The notes beneath the pieces were generated by a model. It did not search any database. It saw nothing but the letters and a program-made list of their open reading frames with translations, and was not told the origin of the DNA. A stretch of DNA of 54,389 nucleotides from Azospirillum sp. TSH100 (GTDB lineage Bacteria; Pseudomonadota; Alphaproteobacteria; Azospirillales; Azospirillaceae): the NCBI RefSeq assembly GCF_004923295.1, contig NZ_CP039641.1, positions 1-54,389 on the forward strand. The letters are read 5' to 3'. A program made the position numbers and the translations under genes. The number at the start of each line of letters is the position of its first letter. The stretch's first letter is position 1. This document shows positions 8,053 to 18,000 of this stretch, piece after piece.

Positions 8053-9309
8053 ATGAGCATCACTCTGCTCCGCCAGAAGTTCGCGACGGCGGTTGAAGTA
8101 CTCGGCACCCTGACGGCGGACAAGACGGCCTTCGACGCGAAGGAGGCCGAGTGCAAGGAACTGAAGGCCGAGATCGAGCGTACCATCAAGGTCCAGCAGC
8201 TTGCCGCCGAAACCGCCGAACCCAGTCCGGGCCAGCCGAACGCCCCCGTCATTCCGGAGACCGTGCCCGCTGCGCCGCAGGGCAAGGTCTATGCGATCGG
8301 CGGCTTGGTGAAGTCGCTCTACCACGCCGGCGGCAACTACATGCTGGCCAAGCAGTGGGCCACCCAGAACATGGGCGAATCCCATCCGGTCACCAAGGCT
8401 CTGAACACCGCCACCGCGGCCTCGGGCGGCGCGCTGCTGGCCGAGGACATGTCGAAGGAGGTGGTGGAGCTGCTGCGGCCGAAGACCGTTGTGCGCGGCT
8501 CCGGTCCCCGCATCATCCCGATGCCGCGCGGTACCATGCGCATGGGCAAGCAGACCAGCGGCGTGACCGGCACCTATGGCGGTGAGGGGGCCAAGGCCGG
8601 CACCCAGCAGCAGGGGACCGGCAACATCGTCGCCACCTTCAAGAAGCTGACCGTGCTGGTCCCGGTCTCCAACGACTGGCTGCGCTACGCCAATCCAGAA
8701 ACCGACGGCATGATCCAGGACGACGTGATCCTGGGCCTGGCCGGTACCGAGGACCTCGCCTTCCTGCGCGGCGACGGATCGGGCGAATGGCCGAAGGGGC
8801 TGCGCAACATCACCCTGCCGGACAACGTGATCCCCTCCAACGCCGCCTTCACTCTGGAGACCATCGACCAGGAGTTGGCGGCCGCCATCCTGGCGCTGGA
8901 GCTGGGCGACATCCCCATGCTCAACCCCTGCTGGTTCTTCAACCCGCGCATCAAGCAGTTCCTGCTGTCGTTGAAGAACGACAACGGCTTCTACGTCTTC
9001 AAGGACGAGATGGCCAAGGGCACGCTGAAGGGCATCCCGTTCAAGACCACCACGCGCATCCCGCAGAACCTGGGCGCCGGCGGCAACGAGACCGAGATCA
9101 CGCTCTGCGACATGGGGCAGGCGATGATCTTCGACGCGCTCGCCCTGTCGCTGGCCATGTCGACCGAAAGCACCTACACGGCCGAGGACGGCACCCAGCG
9201 CAACGCCTTCGAGCGGGACGAGACGCTCTTCCGCGGCATCGCCGAGCACGATTTCCACCTCCGCCATGACGGCGCCGTCGCCGTGATCACCGGCGTGCGG
9301 TGGCGTTGA
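8053..9309 (+). CDS. Major capsid protein (HK97 fold)
   Basis: A 418-residue capsid precursor. Residues about 5-48 are charged and coiled-coil-like (FDAKEAECKELKAEIERTIKVQQL) as in the HK97 delta domain, which is removed by the prohead protease encoded just upstream. The body has typical HK97-fold pieces: GGALLAEDMSKEVVELLRPKTVVRGSG, KKLTVLVPVSNDWLRY, DLAFLRGDGSGEWPKGL, LNPCWFFNPRIKQFL and GIPFKTTTRIPQNL. The cleavage site cannot be fixed from sequence; it probably lies between about residues 50 and 110. The start has a good ribosome site (TAGGAG). Confidence 0.93.
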   Translation: MSITLLRQKFATAVEVLGTLTADKTAFDAKEAECKELKAEIERTIKVQQLAAETAEPSPGQPNAPVIPETVPAAPQGKVYAIGGLVKSLYHAGGNYMLAKQWATQNMGESHPVTKALNTATAASGGALLAEDMSKEVVELLRPKTVVRGSGPRIIPMPRGTMRMGKQTSGVTGTYGGEGAKAGTQQQGTGNIVATFKKLTVLVPVSNDWLRYANPETDGMIQDDVILGLAGTEDLAFLRGDGSGEWPKGLRNITLPDNVIPSNAAFTLETIDQELAAAILALELGDIPMLNPCWFFNPRIKQFLLSLKNDNGFYVFKDEMAKGTLKGIPFKTTTRIPQNLGAGGNETEITLCDMGQAMIFDALALSLAMSTESTYTAEDGTQRNAFERDETLFRGIAEHDFHLRHDGAVAVITGVRWR

Positions 9310-9368
9310 GCCCGGGCTGACCCGCCCGGCCTCCGCCGCCTTCCCCTCACATTCGGGAGTGTTCCCTG

Positions 9369-9824
9369 ATGCTTCGCATCCTTCAGACCGACATCGGCTC
9401 GGTCATCACCGCGCGCCTCGCCTCGGCGATCACCGCCATCGTCGCCGGCGGCGGGGGCGACAATGCCCCGATCAATGGCCTGGTGATCGACCGTCAGGCG
9501 CTGGGCATGCCCAGCTCCGCCCTGGTCACGCTGGGCTTCACCGCCACCCTCGGCGCCGGCAAGACGCTGTCGATCCCCGTCTTCAAGGTCCAGGACTCGG
9601 CCGACGGCGTCACCTTCGCCGACTTCTCCACCATCACCACCCCCGGGGTGGTGCGGACGGCCAGCGGCTCCGGCCAGGTCACCGGCAAGGTCTGCCTGAC
9701 CGGGGCCCGCCGACATGTCCGCGTCGTGTTCCAGGCCGATCTGTCGGCGGCCGACACGGACACCGCCTCGCTGGTCGCACACTGGGCGTTCGGCGGCTTT
9801 GCCACCCTGCCGTCGCCGGCCTGA
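9369..9824 (+). CDS. Possible capsid decoration protein
   Basis: A 151-residue protein directly after the major capsid gene. The sequence is beta-rich, with repeated Thr/Ser/Gly strands (SALVTLGFTATLGAGKTLSIPVFKVQDSADGVTFADF) and few charges, as in small virion surface proteins. No family recognised. Decoration or head-stabilising proteins commonly occupy this slot; the assignment is positional. Confidence 0.5.
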   Translation: MLRILQTDIGSVITARLASAITAIVAGGGGDNAPINGLVIDRQALGMPSSALVTLGFTATLGAGKTLSIPVFKVQDSADGVTFADFSTITTPGVVRTASGSGQVTGKVCLTGARRHVRVVFQADLSAADTDTASLVAHWAFGGFATLPSPA

Positions 9825-9889
9825 TCCACCGGGGCCGGCGCTGCCGGCCCCTTCGTCCCGCCAGCCCGCTCTTCCAGGAGGTTCCTCCC

Positions 9890-10099
9890 ATGGCCACCAA
9901 AGCCGCCATCCGCTTCACCAAGCCCTGCCCGCCCTACATCACCGGAGACGTGGCGGTCTTCGACCGCTCGCGCGCCCAGACCCTGATCGACCGTCAGGTC
10001 GCCGAACCGCACGAGACGGAGGAGGCCGCGGTCGAGCCCGAGACCAAAGAGCCGCCCAAGAAGGGTGGCAAGGGCACCGACACCACGTCGGCGGCCTGA
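9890..10099 (+). CDS. Small virion-operon protein (69 aa)
   Basis: ATG 9890 follows CCAGGAGGTTCC, a strong ribosome site. The N-terminal part (AIRFTKPCPPYITGDVAVFDRSRAQTLIDRQVAEP) resembles short phage proteins found between capsid and connector genes; the C-terminal part is a charged Glu/Lys tail. It has a layout like the 93-residue protein at 11575 (short beta N-terminus plus acidic tail). No function known. Confidence 0.6.
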   Translation: MATKAAIRFTKPCPPYITGDVAVFDRSRAQTLIDRQVAEPHETEEAAVEPETKEPPKKGGKGTDTTSAA

Positions 10100-10102
10100 C
10101 CC

Positions 10103-10765
10103 ATGCCGGCGCTCACCGTAACCGCCCCGGTCGCCGACCGGTCGCTGGTCACCGTCGCCCGCGTGCGGGCGGAGCTGGGCATCACCGAGGCGGACCTGTC
10201 CACCGAGGTGCTTACCGACTGGATCCGGGATGACAGCGATGCGGTGTGCGCCGCCTGCGGGGCTGCCGCCGATCAGAAGCGGCGCCGCACCTTTCTGGAA
10301 GAGGCGGTGACCATCACCTTCAGCCCGCTTGAGGTCCGGACCGCGCGGCGTCTGGTCCTGCCATGGCGGCCGGCGCTTGATGCCTTCACGGTCGATGTTC
10401 GGGTGGGTGGTGTCCTCCTCGATGCCGAGGCTTGGCACCTCGATCCGGCGGCGCTCCTGCTGTCCCGTCGCGACGGCTGCAGCTGGGGCGGGGGCGGCGG
10501 CTGGAACGATGACGTGGTGATCACCGGCACCGCCGGATGGGTCCCTGACGAAGTGCCGGCGTCGCTGCGCCAAGGGGTGCTGCGCCTGGTGCGGCTGCGC
10601 TGGGAGGGGAAGGGCCGCGACCTGACCCTGAAGGCGATCAGCACCGAAGGCGCCGTCCGGGAGGAATTCTGGATCGGTGGCACCGGTCCGGGCGGCAGCG
10701 GCATCCCGGCCGACATCATGGCAGCGCTGCGGGCCGAAGGGCTCGTTGCGCCGGCAATGGGCTGA
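10103..10765 (+). CDS. Head-tail connector (gp6-like adaptor)
   Basis: A 220-residue protein in the position of the phage head-tail adaptor. The N-terminus has the helical pattern of gp6-like connectors (SLVTVARVRAELGITEADLSTEVLTDWIRDDSDAV), a beta-rich middle, and a late helix (VPASLRQGVLRLVRLRWEGKGRD). It would bind the portal ring and start the neck. Family call rests on order and general pattern. Confidence 0.65.
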   Translation: MPALTVTAPVADRSLVTVARVRAELGITEADLSTEVLTDWIRDDSDAVCAACGAAADQKRRRTFLEEAVTITFSPLEVRTARRLVLPWRPALDAFTVDVRVGGVLLDAEAWHLDPAALLLSRRDGCSWGGGGGWNDDVVITGTAGWVPDEVPASLRQGVLRLVRLRWEGKGRDLTLKAISTEGAVREEFWIGGTGPGGSGIPADIMAALRAEGLVAPAMG

Positions 10766-10770
10766 CGGCC

Positions 10771-11124
10771 ATGTCGCGCAATCTCGCCAACCAGGTGCGC
10801 CGCCACGGCAAGCCCGTCGTGGTCCGCCGCCAGCTGCCCACCACGCCGGTCACCTTCGCCACGGCGGTGGTGAAGGGATTGGAGCGCGCCTTCGGCGTGG
10901 CCGAGTTGGCCGGCGCCGTCGTCCAGGGCGACCACCAGGTGATCGTCCTGACGGCCGATCTGGTCGCCGCCGGCTACCCGGTGCCGGTCGAGCACAACGA
11001 CATCGTGGTGATCGAGCCGGTGATCGTCGACGGCGTCTGGCAGCGCGGCACCGGCCGGCCGCTGACCATCCAGGATCCAGGGCCGCGCGCCGGCGCCGGC
11101 TTCTGGCTGCACGCAAGGGGCTGA
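10771..11124 (+). CDS. Head-closure / head-tail joining protein
   Basis: A 117-residue, beta-rich protein (VVVRRQLPTTPVTFATAVVKG; HQVIVLTADLVAAGYPVPVEHNDIVVIEPVIV) following the adaptor gene, as expected for the stopper that seals the filled head. There is no motif beyond size, strand content and order, so the name is positional. Confidence 0.55.
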   Translation: MSRNLANQVRRHGKPVVVRRQLPTTPVTFATAVVKGLERAFGVAELAGAVVQGDHQVIVLTADLVAAGYPVPVEHNDIVVIEPVIVDGVWQRGTGRPLTIQDPGPRAGAGFWLHARG

Positions 11125-11126
11125 TC

Positions 11127-11570
11127 ATGGCCAGCATCGACGCCTTCGACCCGATCCGCAGCTTCATCGACGCGACCTGGTCGGACACCGCCCCGCGGCC
11201 CTGCCCGCTGGCATGGGACAACGAGGCCTTCAAGCCGCCGGCCCCCTTCGACGCCGACGATCGCCCGCAGTGCTGGGGGCGGGTGCTGGTCGCCGGCGAC
11301 CTGTGGGACCAGGCGTCGATCGGCGCCGGCGACCCGACGGAGGAGCTGTGGGAGGAGGAGGGCAGCCTGACGCTGACCGTCTTCAGCCCGGTCGGCGCCA
11401 GCTCCCGGCCGAACCGGGAGCTGCTGACCGCCTTCGCCGGCATGGTCCGCGGGCAGGAGCTGGGCAGCCTGGAGTTCCAGGGCTGCCATTTCGACCCCAT
11501 CGGCGCCAAGGACGAGTCCGGCGCCTGGTGGGGCATGTCCATCACCATCGACTGGAAAAGAGGAGCCTAG
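11127..11570 (+). CDS. Tail terminator / completion protein
   Basis: A 147-residue protein with RSFIDATWSDTAPRPLAWDNE-like content at the start (actual: IRSFIDATW and LAWDNEAFKPP), a WGRVLV strand and a C-terminal WWGMSITIDWKRG. Tail terminator proteins typically have this alpha-beta arrangement with an N-terminal helix and WxN motif, and cap the tail tube. It sits between the head closure and tail tube genes, which supports the call. Confidence 0.55.
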   Translation: MASIDAFDPIRSFIDATWSDTAPRPCPLAWDNEAFKPPAPFDADDRPQCWGRVLVAGDLWDQASIGAGDPTEELWEEEGSLTLTVFSPVGASSRPNRELLTAFAGMVRGQELGSLEFQGCHFDPIGAKDESGAWWGMSITIDWKRGA

Positions 11571-11574
11571 CCCC

Positions 11575-11856
11575 ATGGGCAAGCACATCGTCATCAAGCC
11601 GTTCAACACCCCCACCCGCCGCTTTTCGATTGGCCAGGAGGTCACCGAGCGTGACATCGACGGCGTGTTGACGCTCGCCGACTGGGTCCGCCTCGAACAT
11701 CTCGCGATCATCGAGGAGGTGTCGGAGGAGCCCGCCGCGGTCGACCCGCCCAGCGCGATCGCCGCTCCCACCGATCCGCAGCCGGACACCATGCTTCCGG
11801 TGGACGAGCTGGCGCCGGCCACCGCGGACAGCACCGAGACCGCCTCGGCTGACTGA
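11575..11856 (+). CDS. Small protein with acidic tail (93 aa)
   Basis: Short beta N-terminus (GKHIVIKPFNTPTRRFSIGQEVTERDIDG) followed by a long acidic, Pro/Ala-rich tail. It parallels the 69-residue protein at 9890 and may have a similar, unknown, assembly role. Followed by a terminator that closes the head-neck gene block. Confidence 0.55.
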   Translation: MGKHIVIKPFNTPTRRFSIGQEVTERDIDGVLTLADWVRLEHLAIIEEVSEEPAAVDPPSAIAAPTDPQPDTMLPVDELAPATADSTETASAD

Positions 11857-11883
11857 TCCCCCTCCCCTTTCCTGCGATCCATG

Positions 11884-11906
11884 GCCGCCCTCTGAGGCGG
11901 CTTTTT
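11884..11906 (+). terminator. Rho-independent terminator before the tail tube gene
   Basis: GCCGCC-CTCTGA-GGCGGC stem followed by TTTTTC. Its stem is the same as the terminator at 8011, so the highly expressed capsid and tail tube genes are each preceded by a near-identical hairpin. Confidence 0.8.
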
Positions 11907-11928
11907 CTTTGGCCGGAAGGAGCCGCCA

Positions 11929-13416
11929 ATGACCAGTTCCAATCGTGTCCGCCTGACGGGTGTGTGGGAACCCACCTATGGCGTCACGCCCAACAACCCG
12001 CGCATGCAGCGGCAGCGCGTCACCTCGATCGCCCTGACCAACAAGCCGGTGTTTGAGGACAGCGAAGACATCCGCGACGATCGCATGTCCTCCGACCCCA
12101 CCATGGTCGGCCAGGACAACGGCGGCCAGTTCGCCCTGGAATGGCACTATCCCGTCGACGCCAGCCTGCTGTCGCGCGAGATGGAATCCGCCTTCGGCAA
12201 CTTCTGGGCCAACACGCCGTCCCGTGACAACGACGGCACGCCCGCAAGCGTGATCCAGTCCGTCACCGCCGCTTCCCAGATTGTCGCCGTTGCCTCCGCC
12301 GCCGCCTTCGCCGCCGGGCATCTGGTCTATTTCAGCGGGTTCGGCACCGCCAACAAGGGCAAGCTGGCCAAGGTCACCACCGGCAGCGCGACCGCCCCGG
12401 CTTTCGTCGGCGGCGGCCTGGTGGACGAGGGCACCCCGCCCGCCACCGCGCGGATGAAGGTTGTCGGGCTCGAAGGCGCCGCCGGCGACATCCAGGCGGT
12501 CGCCGACGGCCTGACGTCCCAGGCCGGCGGGCTGGACTTCACCACGCTGGGCCTGATGATCGGCCAGTGGGTGAAGGTCGGCGACACCGGCGCGGCCTAT
12601 CGCTTCGCCACCGCCGCCACCAACGGCTGGGGCCGCATCGTCGGCATCACCGCCCGCAAGCTGACGCTGGACAACCTGCCGGCGGGCTGGGCGGCCGACA
12701 CCGGCACCGGAAAGACGATCCGGGCCTTCTTCGGCGATGTGCTGCTGAACGGCGTGCAGAAGATCGGCCTCACCCTGGAGCGTGGCTTCATGGGTCAGAC
12801 GACGCCCACCTACATCGGCCAGAACGGCATGCGGGTGAACACGCTGGAGATGGGCGGGCAGGCCAAGAAGAAGGCCACCGGCTCGATCTCCTTCATGGGC
12901 CTGAAGGGCACGCCCGGACAGGTGTCCCTGGATGACACCCCCGACCCGGCGCCGGACAGCGCCCTCTACCCGGTGATGGCGTTCAGCGCCAACTGCGGCC
13001 GCATCGGCGAGGGCGGCTCGGCGCTGAAGAAGCCGAACTGGGCCAAGGGCATCAAGTTCTCGATCAACAACAACCTCCGCGCCATCGACGCCGCCGCCGA
13101 TGGCGACGACACCGCGCCGGCCTCCGTCGACGTCAACGACGGCAGCTTCGACGTGTCCGTCGAGCTGGACACCTACTTCGGCAACGCCGACCTGCTGACC
13201 AAGGTGATGGCCGGCATCGCGACCGGCATCAACACGCGGCTGCAGAAGGGCGTCCAGGCGGTGGTCTGGGATGCCCCGCGCCTGACCCCGCGTGAGGGCG
13301 ACCCCAGCGTCGGCGGCAAGAACCAGGACGTCATGTTGCCGGTCAAGCTGACCGCCTCGGCGGACAGCCTGACCAACGCGCAGCTGATCGTGAACCGCCT
13401 CGAATTCTACCGCTGA
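11929..13416 (+). CDS. Major tail tube protein
   Basis: A 495-residue, beta-rich protein. The N-terminal block (RLTGVWEPTYGVTPNNPRMQRQRVTS and FALEWHYPVDASLLSREMESAFG) and the C-terminal block (SFDVSVELDTYFGNADLLTKVMAGIATGINTRLQKG) match long tail tube proteins of siphoviruses. It polymerises around the tape measure. At 495 residues it is longer than most; the middle insertion (about 100-250) may be a surface domain. A strong ribosome site (AAGGAG) precedes the start. Confidence 0.8.
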   Translation: MTSSNRVRLTGVWEPTYGVTPNNPRMQRQRVTSIALTNKPVFEDSEDIRDDRMSSDPTMVGQDNGGQFALEWHYPVDASLLSREMESAFGNFWANTPSRDNDGTPASVIQSVTAASQIVAVASAAAFAAGHLVYFSGFGTANKGKLAKVTTGSATAPAFVGGGLVDEGTPPATARMKVVGLEGAAGDIQAVADGLTSQAGGLDFTTLGLMIGQWVKVGDTGAAYRFATAATNGWGRIVGITARKLTLDNLPAGWAADTGTGKTIRAFFGDVLLNGVQKIGLTLERGFMGQTTPTYIGQNGMRVNTLEMGGQAKKKATGSISFMGLKGTPGQVSLDDTPDPAPDSALYPVMAFSANCGRIGEGGSALKKPNWAKGIKFSINNNLRAIDAAADGDDTAPASVDVNDGSFDVSVELDTYFGNADLLTKVMAGIATGINTRLQKGVQAVVWDAPRLTPREGDPSVGGKNQDVMLPVKLTASADSLTNAQLIVNRLEFYR

Positions 13417-13488
13417 CCCAGAGATCCCGCGACCAACGGGAAAGAGGCTGCCCCTGACCGGGGCGGCAGGACGGCACGCGCGGGCCGC

Positions 13489-13515
13489 GGGCGGGCGTTT
13501 GGTCGGCGCCCGCCC
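13489..13515 (+). terminator. Stem-loop between tail tube and tail chaperone genes
   Basis: A 9-bp perfect stem (GGGCGGGCG / CGCCCGCCC) with a 9-base loop and no T tract. Likely transcript-end or processing hairpin that leaves the abundant tail tube mRNA separate from the chaperones. Confidence 0.5.
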
Positions 13516-13559
13516 ATCCATCGCGCATATCCGACCAACCGACCAATGGGATTTTCGCC

Positions 13560-13985
13560 ATGAAGGATCTGCTGAACACCTCCGACGCTCTCGACGATCT
13601 GCTGGTGGACGAGGACGTGCTGGCCAACGGCCGCTGGGTCCGTCCCGATCCGGACCGCGCCCTGCGCATCCGGACCAAGCCGCTGGGCGACGACTACACC
13701 GACATGCAGGCCCGCCTGCAGCGCAAGGCGGCCCAGGGCTTCGGCGGCGACACCTCCCGCCTGCCGGCGGCGCTGAAGCGCCAGATCAACGCCAAGTGCC
13801 TGATCAAGCACGCGCTGATCGACGTCGAGAATTGCGTGGTCCGCGGCCAGACCCTCGATTTCGAGGGCTTCTGCACCCTGATCCAGGAGCCGCAGGGCCA
13901 GAAGCTGCTCGGCCTCGCCTTCGTCGCCGCCAACATGGCGACCGAATCCGACGCCGACGAGATGAAGGAAGCGGAGGGAAACTAA
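13560..13985 (+). CDS. Tail assembly chaperone, short form (gpG-like)
   Basis: A 141-residue protein after the tail tube gene, in the place of lambda gpG. It is helical and charged, starting MKDLLNTSDALDDLLVDEDV. Its last sense codons are GAG GGA AAC before TAA, which form a canonical -1 slippery heptamer. The short form would coat the tape measure together with the longer frameshift product. Confidence 0.8.
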   Translation: MKDLLNTSDALDDLLVDEDVLANGRWVRPDPDRALRIRTKPLGDDYTDMQARLQRKAAQGFGGDTSRLPAALKRQINAKCLIKHALIDVENCVVRGQTLDFEGFCTLIQEPQGQKLLGLAFVAANMATESDADEMKEAEGN

Positions 13986-14368
13986 CGGCCGCGCTGCGCG
14001 ATCACCTCAACCGCAAGGCGGCCAACAACGACCTGTTGGCCGACCTGGCGGAGGAGGAACCCGACGCAGCGGAGATGGTCGCCGACCTCCTGGCGGAGGA
14101 AGGCGAGGCGGTCGACCCCCTGCCCTGGACCAGATGGGCCTGGCGCGCCTGGCACGCCCTTGCCGACGACCGCCAGTGGCGGGCCGGCGGCATGGGACCG
14201 GCCATGCCCGGCAACATCCCGTGGTCGGTCGCGCGCATCTACGCCGCCGATCACGGGCTCCACTTCCCCACCCTGTTCCGCCTCCTGCGCGCCATGGACG
14301 CCGTCCATGCCGAGTGGTGGACGGACAAGGTGAAGGCCGAACAGGCGAAGACGGAAACCGAGGACTGA
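13560..14368 (+). CDS. Tail assembly chaperone, frameshift form (gpGT-like)
   Basis: Predicted product of -1 frameshifting at 13976-13982: 141 residues in the first frame, then reading resumes at 13982 in the -1 frame for 128 residues to the stop at 14366-14368, about 269 in all. The extension has no start codon of its own near the junction. It contains LLADLAEEEPDAAEMVADLLAEEGEAVDPLPWTRWAWRAW and a helical end (FPTLFRLLRAMDAVHAEWW), quoted in parts here. By analogy with lambda gpGT it recruits tail tube subunits to the tape measure. Confidence 0.75.
13976..13982 (+). promoter_or_regulatory. Programmed -1 ribosomal frameshift site GGGAAAC
   Basis: The heptamer G GGA AAC is in the correct zero frame (GAG GGA AAC TAA), and the stop follows it directly. 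A slip back by one base gives GGG AAA CTA ACG and opens a 128-codon extension in the -1 frame. Tail chaperone pairs of many siphoviruses use exactly this arrangement. Confidence 0.85.
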
Positions 14369-14370
14369 CC

Positions 14371-15084
14371 ATGGCCAAAGCTGCCGTCTTCGCCCACCGG
14401 CTCGATCTCTTCATCGACCGCACCCTGTCGCCGGAAGCGCAGTCCCGGCGGTTGGCCGAGGCGGCCAGGACGGCGGCGGGAAAACTGATCGCCGACGGCC
14501 GCGCCTCCTCCTCCTACCGCCGCTTCGTCGACGGCCGGGAGGGGGCGGACGAGGACAGCGTGGCGCCGGCCCCGGTCGGAAAGATCGTCTACCGGTTCAA
14601 CCACATGGGGGCGGTCGCCACCTTCGCCCTGTCGTTCCTGAAGAACCGCAGCCCGGCCGCCTCGGGCCTGCCGGCGCGCCCGAAGAACGGCAAGCACGGG
14701 GCTTATCGCGACAGTTTCTGGATCGGGGTGAACGGCCGGGCCATGCCGGCGGCCGCCTTCGACGCGGACCTGGTGCCGCCCGGCGCCGAGCTGGTGGTCT
14801 ACAACATCAACGCCTACAGCCGGAAGGTCGACGTCCAGCTGGTGGGCGGGAAGTCCCTGTCCTACAGCGTCCCCCCCGGCATCTTCGACGATGCCGTGAA
14901 GGCGATCCGCAGCCGCTACGGTGTGCTGGTCGACGTCCAGCGCGTCTACAGCATGCGCTTCAGCGGCCAGTACATCCTGCAGCAGGAACAGCGCCACCGC
15001 ACCGGCCGCTATGCCGGCCGCTCGCGCAACCGTCGCGGCAAGCCGGTGGAATCCCCCGCCCTGATCATCAAGCCGCGCCAGTGA
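14371..15084 (+). CDS. Hypothetical tail-region protein (237 aa)
   Basis: ATG 14371 lies two bases after the chaperone stop; the gene ends seven bases before the tape measure. An N-terminal helical part (LDLFIDRTLSPEAQSRRLAEAARTAAGKLI) is followed by strands (KIVYRFNHMGAVATFALSFL; AYRDSFWIGVNGRAM) and a very basic C-terminus (EQRHRTGRYAGRSRNRRGKP). No family recognised. A minor tail or assembly role is likely from position only. Confidence 0.55.
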   Translation: MAKAAVFAHRLDLFIDRTLSPEAQSRRLAEAARTAAGKLIADGRASSSYRRFVDGREGADEDSVAPAPVGKIVYRFNHMGAVATFALSFLKNRSPAASGLPARPKNGKHGAYRDSFWIGVNGRAMPAAAFDADLVPPGAELVVYNINAYSRKVDVQLVGGKSLSYSVPPGIFDDAVKAIRSRYGVLVDVQRVYSMRFSGQYILQQEQRHRTGRYAGRSRNRRGKPVESPALIIKPRQ

Positions 15085-15091
15085 GGCACCC

Positions 15092-18000
15092 ATGACGTCA
15101 CAGGTCGAAAGCCTCAGCGTCGGCTATGAGGATCACGCCTCTGCCGGCGCCAATGCGGCGGCCAACGCCATCAAGCGCGTGGGTGAGGAGGCGCAGACCA
15201 CCGAAACCCGGGTTGCGCGCGTCAGCAAGACGGGCGAGCAGCTGGCCAAGTCCTTCGGCGATGCCGAACGGCTGGCGGCGAAGGTCGCGGCGGCAACCAA
15301 ACAGTTTCGCCAGGCGCTCGAGGACCTGGACCGCTCCGAGCTGTCCCTGGCGGACAAGGAGAAGCTCCGCGCCAACATCCTGGCCCAGCAGGAACAGGCG
15401 GTGCAGCGCGTCACCGCCCAGCATGAGCGCTATCTCGCCGGCATGCGGGCGATGGAAGCCGCCTCCGATGCCCAGACTGCCGGCATGGCGGCCGCCACCG
15501 CGGCGGCCGGCAGCTGGGCCGGCGCCCTGGCGGACATCTACGCCGTCGCCGGCAGCGTCACCAGCGGGGTCAACGGCACCGCCCGCGCCCTGCAGGCGAT
15601 GAATGCCGACTTCCAGGCCGGCCGCGCCAGCTTCGCCGAATGGACGGCCGCCGCGCGGGGCCTGGAAGCCTCGCTGCGCGGGGTCAGCGCGGCGCAGAAG
15701 GCGATCAACGACAGCGTCGGCCTGTCCCGCCAAACCGCCAACACCGCGACGATCGGGCAAACCCGCTATGCCGTGACCGGTCGGGGCGCCTCCAACGGCA
15801 CGTCCCTCACCTTCGGCGATGACGGCTCCGCCGAGCGGCTCCACGACATCGAGGCGGCCTTCGCCGCGGCGGATGCGGAGGTGGAGGCCTACCGGGTGTC
15901 GCTGGGGCTGGTCGACGCCGCCCAGCGCAAGTATCAGGCCGGACTGACCGAGCTGCAGGCGGTGATCCGCCGCGCCGGCGTCGACGAAGCCGAGGCCACC
16001 CGCCTGCTGACCGCCTATGCCGCCGCCAACGATCCGGCGGCGAAGGCGGCGAAAACCACCGCGGCCGACAACGAGAAGCTGGCCGCCTCCTACAAAGCGG
16101 TGATGGCGTCGATCGACCCGGCGGTCGCGGCCCAGCAGCGCTATGACCGGGCCGTCGCAGATCTGCGCGCCGGTGCCGCGGCGGCCGGCCGGTCGGAGGA
16201 GGAACTGGCCAGCGACATCGAGCGGCTGACCGCCGTCCTGTCGCCGGCGGCCGTCGCCACGCGCAAGGAAGAGGAGGGGCTGCGCGACCTCGCCAGCACC
16301 CTGGATAAGAATTTCCGGGCGACCGACAAGCTGGCGCAGCAGCAGGCGCTGCTGGACAAGGCTTACCGCGACGGCATCGGCACCACCCGGCTGTCGCAGG
16401 CCGAATACCAGACCCTGTCGGCCGCGCTGAAGGAGCAGCACGAACTGGCCACGCGCAGCGCCACCAGCACCAAGCTGGCAGCGCATGAGATGACCAATCT
16501 CACCTACCAGATCCAGGATGCGGCGGTGCAGCTCGCCGGCGGGCAGAACCCGCTCCTGATCATGATGCAGCAGGGACCGCAGGCCACAGGTGCCGTCGGC
16601 GGGCTGACCCGCGCCATGGCCCTGCTGGTGTCGCCGACCACGCTGGTGGTGCTGGGGATCACGGCAGTCGTCGGCGCCCTCGCCCTGGTCTCCGCCCGGG
16701 CGATCTCGATCAGCGGGCAGACGCGCGAACTCAACACCACGATGCGCGCCTACGGCACCACGGCCCAGGCGACGGCGGCGCAGCTGCGCGACGTCGGCAA
16801 GGCCCTCTACGAGGGCGGCGCCGGCAAGGATGAATCCTTCGCATCGGCCAAGGTGCTGGCATCGACCCGCGGCATCAGCGCCAGTATGGGCCGCGAACTG
16901 GCCCAGCTGGGCAGCGATATGACGGCTGGTCTGGGTGGCAAGGTCGATGACGCGGTCAAGGACCTGACCAAGCTGGCCACCGAGGGCTATCCGGCCATCG
17001 TGAAGCTCCAGGAGGCGATCGGCATCCTGACGCCGGCGGAGATGGCGGCGGTCCGGACCATGTCCGAGCATGGCCGGCAGGCGGAAGCCCTGGGGATCGT
17101 GCTGGACGCCCTGCACCGCCGCTTCGACGGCATGCGCAAGGACGCCATGTCGCCGGCCGCCGAGGCGATGCACGAGCTGGGCGTCCAGTTCGACCGCCTG
17201 ATTGAGGCTGCGGCGACCAGCAGCATCGCGATCCGCGTCACGGTGGCGCTGTCGGACGGCTTCAAGGCGATGGCCGATTTCATCCAGAACCCGACGTTGG
17301 AGGGGTTCGGGAAGATCGCGAAGATGGGCGCCTATGTGGCGTCGCCCGGCGGCACGATCATCGGCTCGTACATCGCGGACCGGCTGTTCGGCGAAGAGGA
17401 CGCTGCAGCCCTGCAGCAGCGGATCACCGATGCGAAGACGCGGCTGGACGGGCTGATCGCCGACACGACCATCGACCCGGTGACGTTGACCCAGGAGGTC
17501 GACCGCGCCCGGGCCGACATCGCGACGCTCGAGAAGCGCCTGGACGAGGTGACCAAGCGGGCGGCCGGGGCCAAGGCATCCACCGCGGCGGCTGCGCCAT
17601 CGGGTCCCGTGCCGGCGCATCGCGCCGCCAACGACGTATCCAGCGAGACGGCGGCCTGGATCGCACAGCAGGCGAAGGGGCGCGAATATGTCGACGCCCA
17701 GACGCACGCGGTCGACCGGCTGTCGCAGTCGTTGCAGGGCAATGCGGTGCAGCGCGCCCTGGCCACCGCGGCGCTGAAGGCCGAGGACGAGATCAGCAAG
17801 GAACGCCTGGAAGGGCTGAACGCGGAGAACATCCGCATCCAGCGCCGGCGCGAGGCGCTGCTGCAGCTCCAGGTCGGCATCGACGACACCAACCGGGCCG
17901 CGGCGGGGGAGGTTGCCGGCAACGAGCTGCTGGCGCAGGCCTACGGCCGGTCGACCGCGGCGGTGCGGGACGCCGAGATCCAGGCAAAGGCCCTGGCCGA

